Origin: Citrobacter amalonaticus
GTDB taxonomy: Bacteria; Pseudomonadota; Gammaproteobacteria; Enterobacterales; Enterobacteriaceae
Assembly (NCBI RefSeq): GCF_001559075.2
Contig: NZ_CP014015.2
Location: 1,426,001-1,490,000 of the forward strand
Length of the DNA stretch: 64,000 nt
Reading direction: 5' to 3'
Every line of letters starts with the position of its first letter. Within the stretch, counting starts at the first letter, position 1. Positions 1 to 8,431 of the stretch are shown here, piece by piece. A model generated the notes under the pieces. That model searched no databases and was not told the origin of the DNA. It worked only from the letters and a program-made list of their open reading frames with translations. A program made the position numbers and the translations under genes.

Positions 1-128
1 CTACGCTGTTGGGTGACCGTCCAGCGTTCAGACTCCTGCGGCGTTGGCGTGGCGGTTATCCCACTCAGGCTCCATAACAGACCTGACGCCAGCACCCCAG
101 CAGTTAATAACGAACGTAATACGCTCAT
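1..128 (-). CDS. nrfB: NrfB, pentaheme cytochrome c of nitrite reduction (partial)
   Basis: Only the first 42 codons are inside the window; the gene runs off the left edge with no stop. The start codon at 126-128 opens a signal peptide (MSVLRSLLTAGVLASG, then LLWSLSGI) that matches the known NrfB leader. The heme-binding CXXCH motifs would lie outside the window. NrfB passes electrons to NrfA in the periplasm. The gene lies directly downstream of nrfA on the same strand, with a REP pair between them, as in the E. coli nrfABCDEFG operon. Confidence 0.9.
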   Translation of the reverse strand, partial: MSVLRSLLTAGVLASGLLWSLSGITATPTPQESERWTVTQQR

Positions 129-146
129 ATTCACTCCGTTGCATAA

Positions 147-222
147 TGCCTGATGACGCTACGCTTATCAGGCCTACAAGACTTCCGTAGGCCGGATAAA
201 GCGCGTGCGCTGTCATCCGGCA
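147..222. repeat. BIME (two REP palindromes) between nrfA and nrfB
   Basis: Two REP-type palindromes face each other (GCCTGATG...TATCAGGC and GTAGGCCGGATAA...CATCCGGCA). Such elements stabilise upstream mRNA and bind gyrase or IHF in enterobacteria. Here the element separates nrfA from nrfB. Confidence 0.85.
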
Positions 223-240
223 AATTTGTCACATGTGAGG

Positions 241-1677
241 TTATTGGCTTAACAAACCGTTTTTACGCGCCTGTTCTTCCCACTGCGGGATCACCGTTTT
301 GATAAAGTCCTGTTTATCGGCGTTAATCTGCTGCATGTTCAGACCAATGGCCGCCTGGGCTTTCTCTTTGGTGGAGATATCCGGAATCGCGATTTCATGG
401 GTGATGCCTTTGGTTGCCAGCAGACGCGCCAGCTTAGTCCGGGCATCGGCAGCTTTGTCCATCGCGATGCCTAACATCCGCAGACCTTCTTCCGGAGCGT
501 GCATATGGATGCCGTGAGAGGCAATGGCCAGATCCCAGCGCCACTGCGCGTGACGGATATCGCTCAGAATCGGCTTCATTTCCGCTTCCGTTGCGCCCGC
601 ATCCCAGGCCGCTTTCGCTTCGAAGTGAGCACGAACCAGTTGATCTTCAACCTTGATTTTCAGTCCATTGATCGCCTTCTTACGCTCAGCAACCACATTT
701 TGCAGAGCGGCTTTGTCCTGGGTATGGCAATTCGCACAGGTTTGCGGGAAGTTGTCGAATGGGTTGCCAATCTTATGATCGGTATAGAGTTTGCCTTCGG
801 CGTTCTGCACTTTCGGCATGTGACAGTCGATACAGGTCACATTATTTTTGCCGTGAATACCCACGCTCCAGGTTTCATATTCCGGATGCTGTGCTTTCAG
901 CATCGGCGCTTTTGACAGCGAGTTGGTCCAGTCAGCGAAGGTAATGGCGTCATAGTATTTCTCCATGTCTTCGACTTTCATGCCGTCATCCCACGGGAAC
1001 TTAACGGCTTTGTCTTTGCCGTCAAAATAATATTCAACGTGGCATTGTCCGCAAACCATCGACTGCTGGTCGAAACGACCGGCTTTATCGAACGGCTTGC
1101 CGATGGTCTCCATCGCTCGTTCAGCGTACGGGCGAGACAACGTCAGCTCAGGTTTACCTTTCGCAAAGTCAGGTGACGCCGTGTTATGGCAATCGCCGCA
1201 GCCCAGGTTATTCACGATTTCCGGACCGCCACGCGCCCATTTGCCGTGGAAGTAGCCGTCTTCACCGTCTTTCTGGATCAGGCGCGCCACGTCCGGGCTT
1301 TTACAGCTCCAGCACGCCATCGGCAGTGGACCGTCTTCAGCATTTTTTGGGGCGCCGGTACGTAAGGTTTCACGCACATCAGTCACCGCATAGGCGTGCC
1401 CACGCGGTTTGTTGTAATCACGGGAGAACGGATATCCCGCCCACAAGATCACCAGACGGGGATCTTCCGCTAATGCGTCTTCACGTTTTGATTGTTCTGA
1501 GGTCGCTTTCCATGAGAGGTATTGATCGGGATGCTGAGGGGCGAAGACTTCATTCTTCGCTTCAACGGTAACAGTCTTTGCGGGTTCGGGCGTTTGCTCA
1601 GCATAAACCGCAGAAATGAAAAACAGCGGTACGATCAGGCTGAAGAAACGGCGTGCGCGTAGTGTAATCCTTGCCAT
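241..1677 (-). CDS. nrfA: Cytochrome c552, ammonia-forming nitrite reductase
   Basis: Periplasmic pentaheme enzyme that reduces nitrite to ammonium with six electrons, using NrfB as donor. The 478-residue product has a Sec signal peptide (about residues 1-26, ending VYA). The catalytic heme site CWSCK is at residues 122-126, where lysine replaces the usual histidine ligand. Four ordinary CXXCH sites follow near residues 160, 209, 282 and 314. Length and sequence match E. coli NrfA almost throughout. It is the first gene of the nrf operon, with nrfB following. The upstream gap holds a probable FNR site, consistent with anaerobic induction. Confidence 0.98.
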   Translation of the reverse strand: MARITLRARRFFSLIVPLFFISAVYAEQTPEPAKTVTVEAKNEVFAPQHPDQYLSWKATSEQSKREDALAEDPRLVILWAGYPFSRDYNKPRGHAYAVTDVRETLRTGAPKNAEDGPLPMACWSCKSPDVARLIQKDGEDGYFHGKWARGGPEIVNNLGCGDCHNTASPDFAKGKPELTLSRPYAERAMETIGKPFDKAGRFDQQSMVCGQCHVEYYFDGKDKAVKFPWDDGMKVEDMEKYYDAITFADWTNSLSKAPMLKAQHPEYETWSVGIHGKNNVTCIDCHMPKVQNAEGKLYTDHKIGNPFDNFPQTCANCHTQDKAALQNVVAERKKAINGLKIKVEDQLVRAHFEAKAAWDAGATEAEMKPILSDIRHAQWRWDLAIASHGIHMHAPEEGLRMLGIAMDKAADARTKLARLLATKGITHEIAIPDISTKEKAQAAIGLNMQQINADKQDFIKTVIPQWEEQARKNGLLSQ

Positions 1678-1806
1678 AGAGGTCTCATCCAGATTGCGCC
1701 ATTGCGTTCAATGACGGTTCTTTTTTATTCTATCCATGACGATAACCACACACACCGCCATGACATTGCCCTAATCTAGATGTAACAAAAAACCACACAC
1801 AAAATG

Positions 1807-1820
1807 TTGTCTTTAATCAA
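1807..1820 (-). promoter_or_regulatory. Candidate FNR box for nrfA
   Basis: Read on the minus strand the site is TTGATTAAAGACAA. It matches the FNR consensus TTGAT-N4-ATCAA in the left half fully and in three of five right-half positions. Placed at -41.5 it predicts a start near 1772, about 95 bases upstream of the nrfA start codon. FNR control of nrf is established in E. coli; this exact site is my assignment. Confidence 0.5.
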
Positions 1821-2008
1821 TTGTAAGTGTATGTAAAATACCACTTTAGAGTTAGTCAGGCCGTTTTTTCTCTACTCCTTTCCCCTTTTTCGATCGCGAT
1901 CACCGTTCGTGAACAATTAACATAACCCTCTGTAACGGAAAGATTTTACCAACTTTTGTTGGTTTCCTTCAAAAAACGTATTGCCGTTAATTTGCACAAT
2001 TCCTGTAT

Positions 2009-2026
2009 TGCGTGATCTGTCGCGCA
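2009..2026 (+). promoter_or_regulatory. Candidate CRP site upstream of acs
   Basis: TGCGTGATCTGTCGCGCA resembles TGTGA-N6-TCACA with four of five and three of five half-site matches. Its centre (2017.5) is 69.5 bp upstream of the start predicted from the TATTAT -10 hexamer. That is the spacing described for the proximal CRP site of E. coli acsP2. Catabolite control of acs is established; the site itself is by inspection. Confidence 0.5.
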
Positions 2027-2108
2027 AAACCTAAACAAAACTGTCAAAGCCCCTACATTTAACGTTTGTGAGACATATTATTAACATCCTACAAGGAGAA
2101 CAAAAGCC

Positions 2109-4067
2109 ATGAGCCAAATTCACAAACACGCTATTCCCGCAAACATTGCGGATCGTTGCCTGATTAATCCGGAGCAGTACGAAGCGAAGTACCAACAATC
2201 TATTAACGAGCCAGATACCTTCTGGGGCGAGCAGGGAAAAATTCTCGACTGGATCACGCCGTACCAGAAAGTGAAGAACACCTCTTTCGCGCCAGGCAAT
2301 GTCTCCATTAAATGGTATGAGGACGGCACGCTGAACCTGGCGGCCAACTGTCTCGACCGCCACCTGCAGGAAAATGGCGAACGCACCGCCATCATCTGGG
2401 AAGGCGATGACGCCTCGCAGAGCAAACATATTAGCTATCGCGAACTGCATCGCGATGTCTGTCGTTTCGCCAATACGCTGCAGGATCTGGGTATTAAAAA
2501 AGGCGATGTGGTGGCGATCTATATGCCGATGGTGCCAGAGGCCGCCGTCGCGATGCTGGCCTGCGCCCGCATTGGCGCCGTACATTCGGTGATCTTCGGC
2601 GGTTTCTCACCGGAAGCGGTCGCCGGGCGCATCATTGATTCCAGTTCGAAGCTGGTGATTACCGCTGACGAAGGCGTGCGCGCCGGTCGCAGCATTCCGT
2701 TGAAGAAAAACGTCGACGATGCGCTGAAAAACCCGAACGTGAAAACCATCGAGCATGTGGTTGTACTCAAGCGCACCGGCGGCAACATCGAGTGGCAGGA
2801 AGGTCGTGACCTGTGGTGGAGCGATCTGATTGAAAAAGCCAGCCCTGAGCATCAACCCACAGAGATGAACGCCGAAGATCCGCTGTTCATCCTCTATACC
2901 TCGGGCTCCACTGGTAAACCGAAGGGCGTGTTACACACCACCGGCGGCTATCTGGTGTATGCCGCAACGACCTTTAAGTATGTGTTTGACTACCATCCGG
3001 GCGATATCTACTGGTGTACCGCCGACGTGGGTTGGGTTACCGGACATAGCTACTTGCTGTACGGGCCGCTGGCCTGCGGCGCTACCACGCTGATGTTTGA
3101 AGGGGTGCCGAACTGGCCAACGCCGGCGCGCATGAGTCAGGTGGTGGATAAGCATAAGGTCAACATTCTCTACACCGCGCCGACGGCGATCCGCGCCCTA
3201 ATGGCGGAAGGCGATAAGGCGATTGAGGGCACTGACCGCTCATCGCTGCGCATTCTGGGATCGGTTGGCGAGCCCATCAACCCGGAAGCGTGGGAGTGGT
3301 ACTGGAAAAAGATCGGTAACGAAAAATGCCCGGTGGTGGATACCTGGTGGCAGACCGAAACCGGTGGCTTCATGATCACCCCGCTGCCCGGCGCGACCGA
3401 ACTGAAAGCGGGTTCCGCGACCCGTCCGTTCTTCGGCGTGCAGCCAGCGCTGGTGGATAACGAAGGCAATCCGCAGGAAGGGGCCACCGAAGGCAACCTG
3501 GTGATCACCGACTCCTGGCCGGGACAGGCGCGTACGCTGTTCGGCGATCACGAACGCTTTGAGCAAACCTACTTCTCAACCTTTAAAAACATGTACTTCA
3601 GCGGCGACGGCGCGCGTCGTGACGAAGACGGTTACTACTGGATCACCGGCCGCGTCGACGACGTGCTGAACGTCTCCGGTCACCGTCTGGGCACGGCGGA
3701 GATTGAATCCGCGCTGGTGGCGCATCCGAAGATCGCCGAAGCGGCGGTGGTCGGTATTCCGCATAACATCAAGGGCCAGGCGATTTATGCCTATGTGACG
3801 CTGAATCACGGCGAAGAACCGTCCCCTGAGCTGTACGCCGAAGTGCGCAACTGGGTCCGTAAAGAGATTGGTCCGCTGGCGACGCCAGACGTGCTGCACT
3901 GGACCGACTCACTGCCAAAAACCCGTTCCGGCAAAATCATGCGTCGTATTTTGCGCAAGATCGCGGCGGGCGATACCAGCAATCTGGGCGATACCTCGAC
4001 GCTCGCCGATCCTGGCGTAGTAGAGAAGCTGCTCGAAGAGAAGCAGGCCATCGCGATGCCATCATAA
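2109..4067 (+). CDS. acs: Acetyl-CoA synthetase
   Basis: Cytosolic AMP-forming enzyme that turns acetate, ATP and CoA into acetyl-CoA and scavenges low acetate. The 652-residue product matches the family length. The P-loop-like adenylation motif YTSGSTGKPKG is near residue 265, the TWWQTETGG motif is near residue 415, and the C-terminal PKTRSGKIMRR near residue 605 carries the catalytic lysine that is reversibly acetylated. The start is supported by AAGGAG eleven bases upstream. It is the first gene of acs-yjcH-actP, pairing the enzyme with an acetate importer. CRP control is likely. Confidence 0.98.
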   Translation: MSQIHKHAIPANIADRCLINPEQYEAKYQQSINEPDTFWGEQGKILDWITPYQKVKNTSFAPGNVSIKWYEDGTLNLAANCLDRHLQENGERTAIIWEGDDASQSKHISYRELHRDVCRFANTLQDLGIKKGDVVAIYMPMVPEAAVAMLACARIGAVHSVIFGGFSPEAVAGRIIDSSSKLVITADEGVRAGRSIPLKKNVDDALKNPNVKTIEHVVVLKRTGGNIEWQEGRDLWWSDLIEKASPEHQPTEMNAEDPLFILYTSGSTGKPKGVLHTTGGYLVYAATTFKYVFDYHPGDIYWCTADVGWVTGHSYLLYGPLACGATTLMFEGVPNWPTPARMSQVVDKHKVNILYTAPTAIRALMAEGDKAIEGTDRSSLRILGSVGEPINPEAWEWYWKKIGNEKCPVVDTWWQTETGGFMITPLPGATELKAGSATRPFFGVQPALVDNEGNPQEGATEGNLVITDSWPGQARTLFGDHERFEQTYFSTFKNMYFSGDGARRDEDGYYWITGRVDDVLNVSGHRLGTAEIESALVAHPKIAEAAVVGIPHNIKGQAIYAYVTLNHGEEPSPELYAEVRNWVRKEIGPLATPDVLHWTDSLPKTRSGKIMRRILRKIAAGDTSNLGDTSTLADPGVVEKLLEEKQAIAMPS

Positions 4068-4082
4068 CCACCACCGTGAAAT

Positions 4083-4114
4083 GCCCGATAGCGCGCTGCT
4101 TATCGGGCCTACAG
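4083..4114. repeat. Single REP palindrome after acs
   Basis: GCCCGATAGCGCGCTGCTTATCGGGC forms an imperfect hairpin of REP type just downstream of the acs stop codon, followed by CTACAGG as in other REP units of this window. Confidence 0.7.
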
Positions 4115-4161
4115 GTTCTGACCCTACCCTCTCTTCATTGGGAGGGAAAATATAAAAACCT

Positions 4162-4283
4162 CCCCAAAGGATTTCGTGTCACAGGAAGGCGGCAAGCGAG
4201 CACATCCCCAGTCACATAGTTCACTATGTGACTGGGGTGGGCAAGTGCGGCCAACGCACCTGTGGCGCGAAAGACTCAGGGGG
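4162..4283. repeat. ERIC element between acs and yjcH
   Basis: The segment contains the ERIC core (GGAAGGCGGCAAGCGAG, a central stem, then GACTGGGGTGGGCAAGTGC and GCCAACGCACCTG). The centre is a perfect 15-bp inverted repeat (4206-4220 and 4223-4237) with a two-base gap. The outer ends are also partly complementary (TTCGTGTCACAGG against CACCTGTGGCGCGAA). Transcribed within the acs-yjcH-actP message, it would form a large hairpin just before the yjcH ribosome site. Confidence 0.85.
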
Positions 4284-4300
4284 CCTCTGGAGACTCTGTG

Positions 4301-4615
4301 ATGAATGACACCATTTATCAGCGGATAGAAGACAGTGCGCGTTTCAGGGAATTAGTTGAAAAAAGGCAACGGTTTGCCACGATACTGTCGATCATCATGC
4401 TGGTGGTCTATATCAGCTTTATTCTACTGATTGCTTTTGCGCCTGGCTGGCTGGGAACCCCGCTTCACGAGGGAACCAGTGTCACCCGGGGTATTCCGAT
4501 TGGCGTGGGGGTGATTCTGATCTCCTTCGTTCTGACCGGCATCTATATCTGGCGGGCGAACGGCGAATTCGACCGTCTGAACAATGCAGTACTGCGCGAG
4601 GTTAACGCATCATGA
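4301..4615 (+). CDS. yjcH: DUF485 inner-membrane protein YjcH
   Basis: Small 104-residue membrane protein of the DUF485 family, always found with ActP-type acetate symporters; its exact role is unsettled. Two transmembrane helices are visible (about residues 25-45 and 60-85), separated by a short loop, with a charged N-terminus. The start at 4301 (MNDTIYQRIEDSARF) is chosen over an in-frame ATG at 4262, which lies inside the ERIC repeat. The 4301 start has GGAG eight bases upstream and gives the usual family N-terminus. It overlaps actP by four bases (ATGA), indicating translational coupling. Confidence 0.95.
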   Translation: MNDTIYQRIEDSARFRELVEKRQRFATILSIIMLVVYISFILLIAFAPGWLGTPLHEGTSVTRGIPIGVGVILISFVLTGIYIWRANGEFDRLNNAVLREVNAS

Positions 4616-6261
4616 AGAGAGTCCTGACGGCGCTTGCCGCCACACTACCCTTCGCGGCCAACGCGGCGGATGCCATTAGCGGTGCAGTACAACGCCAGCC
4701 GACCAACTGGCAGGCGATTGTCATGTTCCTGATTTTCGTTGTGTTTACGCTGGGTATTACGTACTGGGCCTCTAAACGCGTACGTTCACGCAGCGACTAC
4801 TATACGGCGGGCGGGAATATCACCGGCTTCCAGAACGGACTGGCGATTGCGGGCGATTACATGTCGGCGGCGTCATTCCTCGGGATCTCCGCGCTGGTGT
4901 TTACCTCCGGTTATGACGGGTTAATCTACTCGCTGGGCTTCCTCGTCGGCTGGCCGATCATCCTGTTTCTGATCGCTGAACGTCTGCGTAACCTCGGTCG
5001 CTATACCTTTGCCGATGTGGCCTCTTATCGCCTGAAGCAAGGTCCGATCCGTATTCTGTCGGCCTGTGGTTCGCTGGTGGTGGTTGCCCTTTATCTGATC
5101 GCGCAAATGGTCGGCGCGGGCAAACTGATTGAACTGCTGTTCGGCCTGAACTACCACATTGCGGTGGTGCTGGTCGGCGTGCTGATGATGATGTACGTGC
5201 TGTTCGGCGGCATGCTGGCGACCACGTGGGTGCAGATCATCAAAGCCGTGCTGCTGCTGTTCGGCGCCAGCTTTATGGCCTTTATGGTGATGAAGCACGT
5301 CGGCTTTAGCTTCAATAACCTGTTCACCGAAGCGATGGCGGTCCACCCGAAAGGCAGTGCGATTATGAGCCCTGGTGGGCTGGTGAAAGACCCGATCTCC
5401 GCGCTCTCACTGGGACTTGGCCTGATGTTTGGTACGGCGGGCCTGCCGCACATCCTGATGCGCTTCTTCACGGTCAGCGATGCCCGCGAAGCGCGTAAGA
5501 GCGTGTTCTACGCCACCGGCTTTATGGGTTACTTCTACATCCTGACCTTCATCATCGGTTTCGGCGCCATTATGCTGGTCGGTGCGAATCCGGCGTATAA
5601 AGACGCGGCGGGCGCGTTGATTGGCGGAAACAACATGGCGGCGGTACACCTGGCGAATGCGGTGGGCGGCAACCTGTTCCTCGGCTTTATTTCCGCTGTG
5701 GCGTTTGCCACCATTCTGGCGGTCGTCGCCGGTCTGACGCTGGCGGGCGCCTCCGCGGTTTCTCACGATCTGTATGCGAACGTGTTCCGTAAAGGAGCGA
5801 CCGAACGTGAAGAGTTGCGGGTATCGAAAATCACCGTGCTGGTGCTGGGCGTCATCGCCATTATTCTCGGCGTGCTGTTCGAGAATCAGAACATCGCCTT
5901 CATGGTGGGTCTGGCGTTTGCTATCGCCGCGAGCTGCAACTTCCCGATCATCCTGCTTTCCATGTACTGGTCGAAACTGACCACGCGTGGCGCGATGTTA
6001 GGCGGCTGGTTGGGCCTGCTGACTGCCGTGGTGCTGATGGTTCTTGGCCCCACCATTTGGGTACAAATCCTCGGCCATGAAAAGGCTATCTTCCCGTATG
6101 AATACCCGGCGCTGTTCTCCATCAGCGTGGCATTCCTTGGGATCTGGTTCTTCTCTGCCACCGATAACTCGGCAGAAGGGAACCGCGAGCGGGAGCAGTT
6201 CCGGGCTCAGTTTATCCGTTCCCAGACGGGCTTCGGAGTCGAACAAGGCCGCGCCCATTAA
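4612..6261 (+). CDS. actP: Acetate/cation symporter ActP
   Basis: Sodium/solute symporter family (SSS) permease that imports acetate and glycolate, feeding Acs. The 549-residue product begins with a cleavable-looking signal sequence (MKRVLTALAATLPFAANAA), then 13 predicted hydrophobic helices. The SSS signature around GGMLATTWVQIIKAVLL is near residue 200. It is translationally coupled to yjcH by a four-base overlap. Length and sequence match E. coli ActP (YjcG). A perfect hairpin follows the stop codon. Confidence 0.97.
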   Translation: MKRVLTALAATLPFAANAADAISGAVQRQPTNWQAIVMFLIFVVFTLGITYWASKRVRSRSDYYTAGGNITGFQNGLAIAGDYMSAASFLGISALVFTSGYDGLIYSLGFLVGWPIILFLIAERLRNLGRYTFADVASYRLKQGPIRILSACGSLVVVALYLIAQMVGAGKLIELLFGLNYHIAVVLVGVLMMMYVLFGGMLATTWVQIIKAVLLLFGASFMAFMVMKHVGFSFNNLFTEAMAVHPKGSAIMSPGGLVKDPISALSLGLGLMFGTAGLPHILMRFFTVSDAREARKSVFYATGFMGYFYILTFIIGFGAIMLVGANPAYKDAAGALIGGNNMAAVHLANAVGGNLFLGFISAVAFATILAVVAGLTLAGASAVSHDLYANVFRKGATEREELRVSKITVLVLGVIAIILGVLFENQNIAFMVGLAFAIAASCNFPIILLSMYWSKLTTRGAMLGGWLGLLTAVVLMVLGPTIWVQILGHEKAIFPYEYPALFSISVAFLGIWFFSATDNSAEGNREREQFRAQFIRSQTGFGVEQGRAH

Positions 6262-6274
6262 TCGACACGTTTTT

Positions 6275-6295
6275 CCCCGGTCACTCTGACCGGGG
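6275..6295. terminator. Hairpin between convergent actP and cidB-like gene
   Basis: CCCCGGTCA-CTC-TGACCGGGG is a perfect nine-pair stem with a three-base loop in the 42-base gap between converging genes. Neither side has a clear run of T after the stem, so it may act as an mRNA end barrier rather than a classical intrinsic terminator. Confidence 0.6.
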
Positions 6296-6303
6296 ATCCC
6301 TTC

Positions 6304-6993
6304 TCAGAACATCAGCCTTGCTACCAGCGGGGCGACCAGCACCATCACCACACCGGAAAGCATCATCACCAGGCTGGCAACCACGCCCTCCTGCTGACCA
6401 AGCTCATACGAGCGCGCCGTCCCCGCGCCGTGCGACGCCGCGCCAAATCCTGCGCCTTTCGCCATCCCTTCGCGAATCGACAGACGTAAAAACAGCGCAT
6501 CGCCGACCGCCATGCCAAAGACGCCGGTCACCACCACGAACAGCGCCACTAAATCCGGCTGCCCACCCAGCGGTTCAGCCGCCGCCAGGGCAAACGGCGT
6601 GGTCACCGAACGCACCGCCAGGCTGCGCTGAATTTCGTCCGGCAGGGTAAATAAACGCGCCAGCCAGACGGAACTGGTCACCGCAACCACCGTCGCCGTC
6701 ACCACGCCTGCGGTCAGCGACATCCAGTGACGTTTGATAATGGCGAAATTGTCGTAAACCGGCACCGCAAAGGCGATCGTTGCCGGGCCAAGCAGCCACA
6801 ACAACCAATGGGATTCACCGATATAGCTTTGCCAGGAGATATGCCCCAACACCAGCATCAACACCAGCAGCGCGGGCGTAAGTACCAGCGGCATCAACGG
6901 CAGCTTACGAAAACGACGGTACAGACGTTTATTGGCGAAATAGATAACCAGCGTTATCGCCAGGCAGAGCACGCTGAGCTGGAGATTAGTCAC
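6304..6993 (-). CDS. LrgB/CidB family membrane protein
   Basis: The 229-residue protein has about seven hydrophobic helices and the LrgB/CidB signature segments (RSVTTPFALAAAEPLGG near residue 128 and GAASHGAGTARSYELGQQEG near residue 182). Family members act with CidA/LrgA partners; proposed roles are holin-like control of lysis or export of pyruvate and other small carboxylates. It starts eight bases inside the end of the cidA-like gene, so the two form one operon. E. coli YohK is a paralogue-level relative. Its position beside the acetate locus fits a link to overflow carbon metabolism, but that is inference. Confidence 0.9.
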   Translation of the reverse strand: MTNLQLSVLCLAITLVIYFANKRLYRRFRKLPLMPLVLTPALLVLMLVLGHISWQSYIGESHWLLWLLGPATIAFAVPVYDNFAIIKRHWMSLTAGVVTATVVAVTSSVWLARLFTLPDEIQRSLAVRSVTTPFALAAAEPLGGQPDLVALFVVVTGVFGMAVGDALFLRLSIREGMAKGAGFGAASHGAGTARSYELGQQEGVVASLVMMLSGVVMVLVAPLVARLMF

Positions 6994-7396
6994 GGTTTAA
7001 CCTGCTTATTTCATAGCGATAAACCTTATCCACCACCCATGCCGTGGCACCGAGCACCATCAGCGTACTGATCGCAATGACCGAAAAAATCCGCCAGCCG
7101 TCGACCAGCAGCAGATGGGCATAGTTCACCACCGCCACCACCGCCGGAACAAAGAACAGCAGCATCTCCGCCAGCAGCCAGCGCGCCCCGGCGCGAACCC
7201 AGCTCAGCGGCAGGATGCGACAGACAATCAGCGCCAACATCAGCACCATCCCCACCAGATTGGCCGGTAACGGCAGATGCAGCCAGGAGACAAGATATTG
7301 CGCAACGATAAACAAACCTGCATACAGCAGTACCTGAACCGGAACCTGGAGTCGTTGCAAAACGGCAGGCGTAACGCAGCTTATCGCCACAGCCAT
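6986..7396 (-). CDS. CidA/LrgA family holin-like protein
   Basis: A 136-residue protein with four hydrophobic helices and the CidA-type segment LPLPANLVGMVLMLALIV near residue 45. The start at 7396 (MAVAISCVTPAVLQRLQ) is preferred over an in-frame ATG at 7501. That upstream ATG would add 35 polar residues and overlap the divergent regulator, whereas AGGA stands seven bases before 7396. It overlaps the downstream cidB-like gene by eight bases. Family function: small membrane protein paired with CidB, either holin-like or a transport subunit. Confidence 0.88.
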   Translation of the reverse strand: MAVAISCVTPAVLQRLQVPVQVLLYAGLFIVAQYLVSWLHLPLPANLVGMVLMLALIVCRILPLSWVRAGARWLLAEMLLFFVPAVVAVVNYAHLLLVDGWRIFSVIAISTLMVLGATAWVVDKVYRYEISRLNRD

Positions 7397-7499
7397 GAGG
7401 GAACATCCTGAAAAATAATACGGAACGCCAGTATAGAGAGACCCCGCCGATGACTGAAATGAATTAAAATCATTACAGGCATAGTCGGAAGGAATACTC

Positions 7500-8402
7500 A
7501 TGGATATCAGAACGCTGCGTTATTTTGTTGAAGTGGTGCGCCAACAGAGCTTCACCCGCGCAGCGGAGAAGCTCTTTGTTACTCAACCGACCATCAGCAA
7601 GATGTTGAAAAACCTGGAAGATGAACTGAACTGTACGCTGCTGATCCGCGACGGCCGCAAGCTGTTGCTCACCGATACCGGTCGCGTGGTGTTTGAGCGA
7701 GGACTGGCGATTCTGGCCGAGTTTCGTCAACTGGAAGCCGAACTGGGCGACATCAACCATCTTAATAAAGGGCTGCTGCGCCTTGGCATCCCGCCGATGG
7801 TCGGCATGCTGATGGCCGGACCGATCGGCCTGTTTCGCCAGCGTTATCCCGGCGTAGAACTTAAGGTTTCCGAGTTTGGCGGGCTGACGGTGCAGCAGGC
7901 GGTGATGAATGGTGAACTGGATGTCGCAATGACCGCGCTACCCGTGGAAGAAGAAAGTGGTCTGGCGACGTTACCGGTATTCAGCCACCCCCTTTGCGTG
8001 CTGGTGCCGCGCTCCGGCCAGTGGACCACCTGTCAGTCGGTGTCGCCAGAAGCACTGGCCGAGCATCCGCTGTTAATCTACAACGAAGATTTCGCCCTGA
8101 GCCGCCAGTTAATGCGACTGTTCAACGAGCATGACGTAAAGCCGCGTATCGCGGTCCGCAGCGGACAGTGGGATTTTCTTGCGGCGATGGTGCAGGCAGG
8201 CGTGGGGATTGCCATTCTGCCAGAGCCCATTTGTGAACGACTGGACAAAAATACGCTGCGCTGGATCCCACTGGAAAGCGAGTTGCGCTGGCAGTTGGGG
8301 ATGATTTGGCGCGAAGGGGTGTATCTCTCACACAGCGCCAAAGCGTGGTTATCGTGCTGCGAAGGTTTTTGGGCGGAGCAAGTGCCCTCAGTTGCCCGGT
8401 AA
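7500..8402 (+). CDS. LysR-family regulator, CidR-like
   Basis: A 300-residue LysR-type regulator: winged helix-turn-helix in residues 1-60 (RYFVEVVRQQSFTRAAEKL, then VTQPTISKMLKNLEDEL) followed by a periplasmic-binding-protein-like effector domain. AAGGA stands eight bases before the ATG. It is divergent from the cidA/cidB-like pair across about 100 bp, the classical arrangement for a LysR regulator and its target. In Gram-positive bacteria CidR responds to acetate or pyruvate. Whether that holds here is inference from position next to acs-actP. Confidence 0.88.
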   Translation: MDIRTLRYFVEVVRQQSFTRAAEKLFVTQPTISKMLKNLEDELNCTLLIRDGRKLLLTDTGRVVFERGLAILAEFRQLEAELGDINHLNKGLLRLGIPPMVGMLMAGPIGLFRQRYPGVELKVSEFGGLTVQQAVMNGELDVAMTALPVEEESGLATLPVFSHPLCVLVPRSGQWTTCQSVSPEALAEHPLLIYNEDFALSRQLMRLFNEHDVKPRIAVRSGQWDFLAAMVQAGVGIAILPEPICERLDKNTLRWIPLESELRWQLGMIWREGVYLSHSAKAWLSCCEGFWAEQVPSVAR

Positions 8403-8420
8403 GCGAAGCGCCACCGGGCA
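8393..8420. repeat. REP-like hairpin at the 3' end of the LysR gene
   Basis: TGCCCGGT...ACCGGGCA makes an eight-pair stem that overlaps the stop codon of the LysR gene. It lies in the 29-base gap to the convergent yjcE and may serve as a 3' barrier for either transcript. Confidence 0.55.
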
Positions 8421-8431
8421 ACATGACGGTG

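Larger units (their letters stand above)
1678..2108. promoter_or_regulatory. Divergent nrfA / acs control region (431 bp, no gene)
   Basis: This gene-free stretch lies between two divergent operons and carries control sites for both, listed separately: an FNR-like box on the nrfA side and a CRP-like site on the acs side. On the acs side a TATTAT hexamer at 2076-2081 gives a transcription start near 2087, and the ribosome site AAGGAG is at 2093-2098. I saw no open reading frame worth calling. Confidence 0.7.

Noticed and set aside
4262..4300. Upstream ATG start for yjcH
   Set aside because: It lies inside the ERIC element without a ribosome site; ATG 4301 has GGAG at eight bases and the family N-terminus.
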